From Mycogone perniciosa (taxonomy: Eukaryota; Ascomycota; Sordariomycetes; Hypocreales; Hypocreaceae), in contig JAOALB010000010.1 of assembly GCA_025331125.1 (NCBI GenBank), forward strand, positions 1 through 64,000: 64,000 nucleotides of DNA. Direction: 5' to 3'. A program made the translations under genes and the position numbers. The stretch's first letter is position 1, and each line of letters begins with the position of its first letter. Shown here piece by piece: positions 55,617-64,000 of the stretch. The notes under the pieces were generated by a model, which searched no databases, had not been told where the DNA came from, and saw nothing but the letters and a program-made list of their open reading frames with translations.

Positions 55617-57061
55617 TCACGACGTATCGTTTCGCTTGATAAAATAAGCTCTATTAACCAGGGGGTTAGTACGGTAGCAGGAAGGTGCATGTATATCAGA
55701 GGGGTGGCATACTTGGAAAACTCATATGCTGACCAGCAAATAGCAGTGCTAGGCATGGTTGTAACAACTCTGGGCCTGATGCCTTTGAAAAAGCCACGCA
55801 ATCCTTCTCTCCGATAGAGTAGCTGGCAGCCTCCCAAAAAGCCACTGACATTTCTAACCTGAGGGTCGGAGGATGTTCCTCTTGTTTGTAGGATAGTCTT
55901 GATGACATCCATAGGTGTCGTAAGCCCAGCGGCGAATCCACCGGCTACCGCTCCAGCCAGACAATGTGTCACAGGATCATACACCTTTTCAGGATTCATG
56001 GCAGTTGAGATGGACTCGTAAGCAAGGAACTGCAGCGCCGTGAACGGAACGGTCATGGACAGAGTAGTCGGATAAGATATGTAAAAGGCACCGATGCCCT
56101 CGTTGCGATATACATATTTCGCGCAGTCGATCATGGAGCGGTAGATCTTTCTCGACTCCTGCATCTGCATACGCTGTTTAATGACTGCATCCAGGCAGCG
56201 GGTTAGCTAACGTTCCTCGGAATCAGATTCTCATTGCAAGAAAAAGCAGATAAGCGCGTACCATCAAATGGGTTCATAAAAGCATCGCTGGCAATGGTGG
56301 CTGCAGCACCGCTTGTCGCTATTGAGAGTGGTGTCAGTTTGATTAATCCAAATCTCCCAGGAAGATGGGATCTTCTTGGCAGGATGCGAAAAGACTCACC
56401 GGCCGCGAGGGGGTGATGAACACCTGTCTGGTTGCCGCCCATGGCATGCTTGACGGCCTCGTAGGTGGCGAAGTACACAGCGTGAGCAGGGCCTATGCTC
56501 TTCCGGTTAGTCGATGGAATACTGTGTAAGAAAACAAAAACCCACCAGCTCCTACAATGACGCTCGACATGCCGCGCCATAGACTGAAGACTCCTTCGCT
56601 CGCCGCCATTTGGTATGTGCTCCGCAGAACACCAGTGTGAGCTGCTGCTGCATTCGGCTGCAGGACTTGCATTCGTGTCTGTTACCAAAGGCTGGCAGTC
56701 AGCACCGAGCAAGGAGCATTGGCTAGTGAGACTCTTACCTTTATGGCATCAATGGGATACATGACGGTATGCTCCTGAGGTATGTGTTAGCCAAGCACTG
56801 TCGGTGGACGAATTGCTCACGTCAAAGCATGGCTAGTCGGTAAGGACGTACGGCAATTCCAGCAAATGCCCCTGCTGCCATATTCTGCAGCAGGGAGAAG
56901 TTTGGCGGGAGCGATTCATAGCTACAAGTCCATGTATGGTCAGCTGTTGATGCTGTACCATGTAGCGGCGGCGCGCAGAAGCACAAGAATTGTAGGCGAG
57001 AAAGGACGGCTGCTCACTCGTAGTCCTCCTCTATGGGTTCGACACTGGGCTGCTGGGCCAT
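55617..57061 (-). CDS. MRS4: mitoferrin, mitochondrial iron carrier (Mrs3/Mrs4)
   Basis: Eight exons, in transcript order 57018-57061, 56852-56921, 56739-56774, 56546-56678, 56400-56492, 56262-56318, 55713-56184, 55617-55650, encode 312 residues. Mitoferrin imports ferrous iron across the inner mitochondrial membrane for heme and Fe-S synthesis. Three carrier repeats show the PX[DE]XX[KR] signatures: MYPIDAIKTRMQ, MNPFDVIKQRMQ and TPMDVIKTILQ. GAGPAHAVYFATYEAVKH and PRVVTTMPSTAICWSAYEF are typical of mitoferrins. The last intron (CTAAC branch site present) must be removed to give EFSKAYFIKRNDTS; reading through adds about 55 unrelated residues. ATG 57061 (MAQQPSVEPIEEDY) is the only ATG nearby, but the frame remains open and coding-like upstream. 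Confidence 0.92.
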
Positions 57062-58260
57062 TTCGGCCACAGCTTCAGAAGCTCCGCCGAAGGCCTTGGG
57101 ATTGAGGGCAGCCAGGTTGGCAGCTGCAACGTGTTGCGCCAGTACGACCGGCTTCGGTCTCGGTCTCGGCGGCGTCGACGGCGCTGCGGTCGATCAACGA
57201 TACTGGCTTGTTGTCGGCAGAGCGCAATCAAGGCTGGCGAGAGAGAGAGCACAAGGTTGGCGGCGAATACGGCAGCGACGGACAAAGCCTCGCGCAGTCA
57301 GAGCAGGTCGCGGAGACGAGAGAATTAGCAACGAGGGGCGAGGCCGCTGAGTTGTTGAAGCTGTCGATCAAAAGGCGCCCCAAGATTGAGGTGGTCTCGG
57401 AAAGCGGAAGGTCAGCAAAGTATCCGCGCGGATCTATTAATCGTGTCTAGAAAAATTTCCCTGTCTTCTCCGTTGACGGCCTCGGAGTCCGGGACCAAGC
57501 CAAGGAGGTACGGAGTACAAGGAGGGAGTCGGGCACTCTTAACAGTGGGGACTCAACTCGGTGTATTGCTGAGCAGCATTGAAGTATATGTCTCCCCGCC
57601 TGGTACTATATCAAGGACAGACAGGCATCAAGTTACAAGGCCGCCCCTCCATAGTACAAAATCATGACATACCTAGATAGCACATCTCCGTACCAACTGA
57701 GATGCTTCTTGTCATAACGCCGCCCGTAATGCATCGTCACAGATCAATGGGGACTTTGGGAGATATGTGTGCCAATGATAACAAGGTCTTACTCGCATTT
57801 CCTTTATCGACCACCATTCTGGGACGGAACCGTCGGGCTACCCGATATTTTGATAACGTGCAAACGCTCGTGTTGATTTCACTTCGAATCCCCGGACAAT
57901 CGTAACACCGAGAAAGCTAGGCCGGGAAACAAGTGTAATTCAGATAAACAACTCATAGTCTAATAATTCTTGGTATAAAGTAGTGAGTATAGATAGTCAT
58001 ATCTCATGGCATTGCCCCTTCACCTCCTACCTACTTGACTCCTATTAACTAGAAACCATGAAGCACGATACATTGAGTAGCTGCCAGGTGATATTACTAC
58101 ACAGCTCAGTGGATACTTACTCAGATTGTATATCAGTATTTCACTTTGCTCCCTTGAATTGAGCTTATCCCCTTTTATCTTGTCCTACGCACTCAGTGAC
58201 CGTCAAAATAGCAAGCTAACCATGTCATTATCACTCGTCTGCACTTGCACTCGTGTCATA
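57062..58260. other. intergenic: mitoferrin upstream region and ATG9 3' region
   Basis: 1.2 kb. The first 130 bases (57062-57195, minus strand) are an in-frame, AUG-less extension of mitoferrin, discussed in the findings. The rest is promoter sequence, with one GTACGGAGTAC motif near 57513, and AT-rich ATG9 3' sequence (57930-58150). No other gene is seen. Confidence 0.5.
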
Positions 58261-61082
58261 TCATAGAACCCCTCCGCGGCGGTGGTGCTGAGTTTGGCGG
58301 AGCTGATAGATAAGCCCCAGAACCCCAGCCTCAGGCTCCTCTGTGTTGGCCGCACTGTTCTCCTTGCTAAGTCCCTTACCCGGTGATGTCTCCCACGTGG
58401 ACTCTCCAAGAATTCCCCCGGCCTCAGATGCATCATCATCCAACTCACCATTCTCTACCCGATCCTCAAGGGTTTCCTCGGGAATCAGTCTCTCCGTACG
58501 ATGTGTACCCCGACGATGCCGTGATTTGTGCATGCTCCTCGCCCCAAAAGTAGCCCCTGTTGGCTGGTGGTGTGGATCTAGTAGCATTGATGCCATTGGA
58601 GACGGCTGCGTTATAGCATGTCCCGTTCGAGCCATTCCTCCCAAGCCCGTCGTCCGGTTTCTCGTCCTTGCGGTCTCCGTGCTCCCAAACTGCGAGGCTT
58701 GCATGTCAGCTGCCAGAGTGGGCGAGTTCAAGCTTGGAAACGCAGGTGGCGGATGAAATTGCTGCTGCGGTCCGGGGGGCATATGACCAGGAATACCCGT
58801 TTTGGGGTTGATGACATAGTTGTCCAGGAATCCGTAATATGAGGCGGCCATCTTTCCATGCTTCGTTGCATAGTAGTCTTCGCGCACGTCTTGATTCAAT
58901 CCTTGTCGGCCCCCCTGTCCTGGCCCTTTCTTAAAGTCAAACACAGCAAATGAACACACATAGCCCAATCCATCCACGTGGATGGTAAACTCGCGAAAGA
59001 AGTCCACAATTTGGTCACTGCACTTCGGCAACGACAAGAGCAACAACATCGGTGTTGTCAAGATGCCCATGACCTCCTCCAAGAAGATCACGACCTTCAT
59101 TTTATACAGCTCCGAAAACTCCTGCTTAACCTCAAAGCTGTGCAGTCTCCCTTGCCAGTGATCTGGCATGTAGTGCGTATACTCCACAACGTTCCGCAAA
59201 GCGTATTCAGGGTTGAACACGGCAGCCTCCTCAGACACCATTCCTCGGGTGAGTGCCCATATTCCTCCAAAAACTCCGAGGTAGAAGAGAACTGTCCTAT
59301 CCTTGGTGATCTCAAATCCTAGGAATAGTTCCGAGTCAAGGATAGTACCAACTGCGAGAATAGCCGTGATGGCCCCGGACATGAACGCAATACTTCGGGC
59401 AATTTCTTCTGTCATTCGCTTTGGAAATTGATCTACATATCGAGTCGCAAAGGGAAATGACATATGTAGCCTCTCGTAAAAAATGTGCGGCAGTTCGTTG
59501 AACTCGCGAAATTTCCATTCCGCAAGAGCAGTATATTTCCGCGCAGCAGCCAACTTGGGGTCTTTTTGGTATTCCTATGTTAATCGTTAGCAGCAACCTC
59601 TCACACATCATTCAGTGTGCCATACATTGTAATAAGTAAAGAAGTAAACGATCGCCACATATGCTAGAACAATGGGAGCAAATATGAGGTTGAGAAGCCC
59701 TGCAAAGTAGAATCGTTGCTTCAGCTTCTGGCTCAGCACCCCCCGTCGATCTGCACGGAGAAAGTCCTGCTGCACCTGACCAAGCTCATTGAAAGCCATG
59801 TCGAGAATACAGTAGTGGAGGTACCACTCCATCGTCTTTGAGAATAGTTGCCTGTTCCGTAAAAATGGTAGTGGCAGTGACATATCCAGCAGGTCTTTGT
59901 TGATCATGGCGATTAGATAATTCTCCTTGCGCATAAGTCTATTGGCGATATCGTGAGCATCTAGCCTCTCTTTGGATTGGCTGCCCATGAACCGGCGCAG
60001 GTTTGGCGCTATGTTTGTTGCTGTTTTTGGGTTCTGATCACGCAAGGCCATGATCCGGGCCACGACATCCTGCCACGATACTGTTTGCATATCCTGCTCG
60101 GGAATTTCGAGAAGAACAACAAAGAACTCGCGAATATGAACTAGACGGCGAATCTCAAAGAAGTATTGCACTGATTTCCATATGAAAAAGAACGAGTAAA
60201 GCCAGATGCCGAAACTCCAGATGCCGGACATCTTCCGGGTGCATTGCTTTATGACGACATCTCCCAACGATTTGCTATGTGGAACTTTGCTGTATTCGAC
60301 GCATTGGCTGAGGAATGTTAGGAGGATGGCCACGAACAAGGTCTCTCTGCTATCTATCAGCCAATGTGACAGCCACGGAAACGGACTCATCAGTATGCTT
60401 ACAAAAGCCATAATGCATTCGAACAAAGGATGCACCAAATGCCACCTCCTTCATAATAGTCATACACATCTCGCATGAAGCTGTCGAGGTTCGATGTGTT
60501 GACCCATCGCCATAGGGCCCTTTCCCTTCGTCCACCAGATGCCATGCCTCTCATCAGAGATCTGGGCTGTGCTGCCGTCATCTGCCCATGCGATTCTGCT
60601 GATTGAAGTCGCTGATGTGCGGTTGCAGGATCCCATTGTCCCCGGTTGGGTCCCGGCAGTGTGCCGCGTACCGCGCGGGATTGCGATTGGTCATGTCGCC
60701 CTGTTCGATTTGTCGTAGCATACTGAAGTGGCGTCGTTGAGTTGGGTTCTACCAGAAGAGAGGCGGGGACGTCATTGTCGGCCTCGTCATCATGATGGGG
60801 CCACCTTGACCCGGTGTCACGACGACTGTCGGGCTGCCTGGGTTTCTGACCCAAATGGCCTTTCCCCCCATATACAGCACTATCGACGGTAATGCGGCTC
60901 CCTCCGGTAGCCAGTTCTTCAGCATCAAGTTCGTTGAAATGTTGCCGCAGATTATCCTCGTCAACATTCAACCCTGCTTCCTCATCTGGATCGACCTCGT
61001 CGCCACGCGACCGCAATTCTTCGTAGAACGACTGGGCACCTCTTGTGGAGGCCGCAAGTCGACCAAAAATCTTGGACGTCAT
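58261..61082 (-). CDS. ATG9: autophagy lipid scramblase Atg9
   Basis: Three exons (60403-61082, 59626-60349, 58261-59574) encode 905 residues. Atg9 is the multispanning membrane protein that seeds phagophores and scrambles lipids delivered by Atg2. The cytosolic N-terminal part is disordered and ends ERALWRWVNTSNLDSFMRDV. Transmembrane segments follow (ETLFVAILLTFLSQCVEYSK, IWSFGIWLYSFFFIW). The core signatures are EDMQTVSWQDVVARIM, LTRGMVSEEAAVFNPEYALR, EYTHYMPDHWQGRLHS, EEVMGILTTPMLLLLSLPKC and ATKHGKMAASYYGFLDNYV. The C-terminus is long and disordered. Intron 1 joins NALWLF to RETLFVA, and intron 2 gives YYN-EYQKDPKLA. Both are set by frame. The start ATG 61082 (MTSKIFGRLA) is the first in frame. 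Confidence 0.96.
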
Positions 61083-62206
61083 ATCGAATAGCAGGGGTGG
61101 GATGTAGCCTTGAAAACTCAGCTCAGCATGTTCGCAACTGTAATGACGATTCGTCTTTGGTAGGTTGACAGTGATTCACTTGTCGAGTGATGGCCAACAG
61201 GGATTCGCGGCAACAATGTGCAGATGTACTGTTGGCGGCTGTCTGATTCAAGTCAGCGTGCCTATCCCTTCGCAAGGCCGTAAATAGTGACATTCCGTAT
61301 AAAATACAGCAGTAACCATTCTACTGCCAACATGATCAGGTGTTCACAGGAGCATGACGCTATTCCAGAGCCATGTGCGCCCAAATCCGTGTGGGGATGT
61401 AGACGTCACGAGATTGAAGTGTGCACATACCTCCTATTGCCAGCCGCCCTCGCTCATCAGTCAAGGAGCTCCCTAGTCATTAGTGTTTAATACGAGAAAA
61501 GGACGCGCATTTGCAGAGAATTAATGCGAACATATGAGACGAAGGGATGACCAGCTCAGTTGGTCAGCGAAGCAACAAGGAAAGATAATATGAATCAGAT
61601 GGCACGTCAGTGGGCTTGCAACTTCCGAATCGGTACTCCTTTATATTACGGAGCAGTATACCTACTACTAGGTACTTCGTACCTAGGTATCCATCAGTGG
61701 TACTCCGTACTCCATACAGGTAGCTTTAAGCTATGAGAAAAGGGGCGGTGAGCACTGAGTTCAGCTTTCTGCCTGACATTTGTAATTAGTACTGTTACCA
61801 AATTGACTACTAAACTACTACTACTATAGGTAGGTACCTACCATTACTCCGTACTACTTCATAATAGTTGCTACCTATCAAAGAGACACACCGCCTTGGC
61901 ATGAGTGACCTGGTCACTGCTACCTTTATCGTAATACTTCGTACTATTAAGATTACTACTAATAATAAATACTGCGCTCAACTCACTAATCTGTTGGACT
62001 AGGAGTTTGAAACCATACGTCCTAGCATTGCTGGTTTTATCTGAACCGGATTCGTTCCATCCCATTTGAAAGACGCATGCACTCTAGTGCTGCACCGCGA
62101 TTCATGGAGTACATCTGTTGGTAGAGAACAGGGCATGAAGTTTCTCTACACAAGGTCTATTCATCCATTCAAATATTGTCACTAAGTCCTACCCCTTTCA
62201 GCCAAT
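61083..62206. other. intergenic: divergent promoter of ATG9 and COG6
   Basis: 1.1 kb with no gene. Palindromic motif clusters occur at 61660-61725 (TACTTCGTACCTAGGTA, GTACTCCGTACTCC) and 61805-61865 (a perfect GGTAGGTACCTACC at 61829-61842, then ACTCCGTACTACTTC). A D-arm-like stretch at 61547-61572 is not part of a tRNA. Confidence 0.55.
61660..61865. repeat. two palindromic motif clusters
   Basis: The left cluster (61660-61725) holds ACTACTAGGTACTTCGTACC and GTACTCCGTACTCC. The right cluster (61805-61865) holds a CTACTACTACTA run, the perfect palindrome GGTAGGTACCTACC (61829-61842) and ACTCCGTACTACTTC. The word family is the same as in the other intergenic clusters. Confidence 0.7.
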
Positions 62207-64000
62207 ATGTCACTTGAGACTTCGTCCCGTTCTCAGGTAGAAGGGCTCGCTTTTGGTACCGCATCACCGACGAACACACCAGCTGTTTCAGCGCCCAAGG
62301 CATCGGATCCCTTAGCCTCAAAGGTCACAGCCGTCCTATCTACGTCCTATTCAGATGTGGAATTCCGCGAGGCTTTGTCTCTCCTAGACAATCGAGGGGT
62401 TGTAAACGATGCAAAGACAAGGCGCCAGTTGCGGCTGGACCTTCATAAGGAAGCCATTGACTGTAATGGAGAGATCATTGGTGAATTTGGTCGAGTTGCC
62501 GAGGTTAGTACACCCGAAGCAAGATCAAGGAGGTACACAGAATAACAAAATGCTTAGCAATTGCACCGTATAAAAGCAACAGTTGGAAAACTTAACTCCT
62601 GTTATGAAGTCATCAAAAACCAAGTCGCTTCTGCTCACTCCCAGACCCTTCCAGCTCTTGCAGACGCAGCATCTCTACTTGAGCAGCGCAGGCAAATTGA
62701 GACAAGACAGGAAGTTTTGAATAGCTTCAAGAACCACTTTATCATGTCGGACGATGATATTGTCGCAATGACTTCAACCATGGAACCCGTTGATCAGCGA
62801 TTTTTTGACTCTCTCCTGAAGGCTAAGAAGATCAGCCAAGACTGCGAGCTTCTCCTCGGATTTGAGAAGCAGACGCTTGGTTTGGAGCTAATGGACCAAA
62901 CGTCGAAAAATATCAATCTCGGTTTTCAGAAGCTATACAAATGGGTACAGCGAGAATTCAAGACACTCAACCTAGAGAGCCCCCAAATGAATCCCTCGAT
63001 ACGATGCGCGCTTCGGGTACTTGCAGAACGACCATCTCTCTTTCAAAATTGTTTGGATTCGTTTGCGGATGCACGGGAACGAATTCTCTCAGAGGCTTTC
63101 CATTGTGCCCTGACCGGGACTACGCTACATGGAACGGAGGATCCAAGAATCAAGCCCATCGATCTAACTGCACACGATCCTCTACGATATATAGGGGATA
63201 TGTTAGCTTGGATTCACTCTGCCACGGTCAGCGAACGTGAGACATTGGAAGTCCTGTTTGTTGCCGAAGGCGAAGAACTGGCTAAAGGATTAAAGTCGGG
63301 TCGAGATGCCGAATTTTGGCGGTTTGCGGCCGATGAAATAGACGAAGAGGGCGGTTTCAATGCCCTGAAGGCGCTTAATGAGCTGGTTGACCGAGACATC
63401 TCTGGGGCGGCTCGAGTAATGCGTCAACGAATCGAGCAGGTTGTCCAGTCAAACGAAGACGTTATTGCAGCATACAAGGTGGCCACCCTGATCAACTTCT
63501 ACCGTGTTACGTTTGAGAAGCTCCTCGGGCTAAGATCTGGGCTATTGGAGTGTGTGGAAAGTCTTGAGACAGAGACCATGCGACAGTTTCGGGCGCTAAT
63601 CAGGGACAACATCACTGCGGTCCAAAGTGAATTCCAGCAAACCCCGCCAACTCTGGAGCCCCCGGGATTTCTCCAGGCTTCACTTAAGCAGTTAGATGTC
63701 ATCATTCAAACTTATCAGTCATCGGTATCAGCTTCTGAAAACCGGGAAACTGAATTCCAGACTGTACTAGCAGAAGCATTCGAGCCTTTCATGTCTGGGT
63801 GCGAGGAGATGGCGAGGACCATGGAACCCCCGAGCGATGCTGTATTTCTCATTAACTGCAAACTTGCTGCGGCGATATGTCTGGACGGTTTCGAATTCAC
63901 GAGCCGTAGAGCAGGGCAGCTTCGGGCGGATATCAATCGCGATGCCACCAAGCTCATTGAGAGCCAGTATAGTTTCTTTCGCAAGGGGTCGGGATTAAAT
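62207..64000 (+). CDS. COG6: conserved oligomeric Golgi complex subunit 6 (partial, cut by window end)
   Basis: Exon 1 (62207-62503) and exon 2 (62558 to the window end) give the first 580 residues. The family is usually about 650-700 residues long, so the C-terminus lies beyond 64000. Cog6 is a lobe B subunit of the COG tether for intra-Golgi retrograde vesicles. Signatures are the N-terminal coiled-coil region ALSLLDNRGVVNDAKTRRQL and LHKEAIDCNGEIIGEFGRVA, joined by splicing to EQLHRIKATVGKLNSCYEVI. Next come LYKWVQREFKTLNLESPQM, LVQ-type helical repeats, and DPLRYIGDMLAWIHSATVSE, which is highly characteristic of Cog6. The frame stays open to the last base. The start ATG 62207 (MSLETSSRSQ) is the first in frame. 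Confidence 0.94.

Noticed and set aside
61547..61620. tRNA-like D-arm (AGCTCAGTTGGTCAGC)
   Set aside because: No GGTTCGAATCC-type T-arm follows at the right distance and no acceptor stem pairs, so it is not a tRNA gene.

Overview
This 64 kb window comes from the nuclear chromosome of a filamentous ascomycete (Pezizomycotina), most likely a Sordariomycete and plausibly Hypocreales. The genes are split by short GT-AG introns, mostly 50-75 nt, often with CTAAC-type branch sites. The protein set is typically fungal: Sgd1, Tan1, Vac14, Atg9, a sphingolipid delta-8 desaturase and a fungal HAUS1. The N-terminus of the Fus3/Kss1-class MAP kinase (MSRSNPPN...) resembles the Pmk1/Fmk1 kinases of Sordariomycetes. 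The order-level call is inference from remembered family features, not a search.

I model 23 protein-coding genes, 22 complete and one cut by the right edge. Left part (1-17.4 kb): a small membrane protein (-), SEC24 (+), the MAP kinase (+), OXR1 (+), HEM4 (-), ERV1 (+), pyruvate decarboxylase (+) and TAN1 (+). HEM4 and ERV1 are divergent, with about 340 bp between their starts. Middle part (17.4-42 kb): a 3 kb gene-free stretch, an unnamed protein that looks like a degenerate aminoglycoside-phosphotransferase fold (+), SGT1/ecdysoneless (-), SMC6 (+), COQ9 (-), a 3.9 kb gene-free stretch rich in palindromes and pyrimidines, a ten-exon Gbp2-like SR/RRM protein (+), SRP14 (-) and SGD1 (+). Right part (42.8-64 kb): LPD1 (+), the desaturase (+), VAC14 (+), HAUS1 (-), an ER DnaJ/TPR co-chaperone (+), mitoferrin (-), ATG9 (-) and partial COG6 (+).

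The genes form no operon or obvious cluster. Several do share cell-biological themes. Secretion and endomembranes: SEC24, SRP14, the DnaJ/TPR protein, COG6, VAC14, ATG9. Mitochondria, iron and heme: HEM4, ERV1, COQ9, LPD1, mitoferrin. Chromosome and spindle: SMC6, HAUS1. I see no rRNA, no credible tRNA, no intact transposon, no CRISPR and no secondary-metabolite cluster.

The gene-free intervals carry a recurrent family of short palindromic motifs built on TACTCCGTA / TACGGAGTA, TACTTCGTA / TACGAAGTA and ACTACTACT triplets. They recur in most of the larger intergenic intervals, and I did not notice them inside the coding exons I read. The most interesting points are these motifs, a 4-nt first exon and an 8-nt micro-exon in the Gbp2-like gene, an in-frame AUG-less extension upstream of mitoferrin, and the likely pseudokinase. 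I found nothing that I would call a new multi-gene system.
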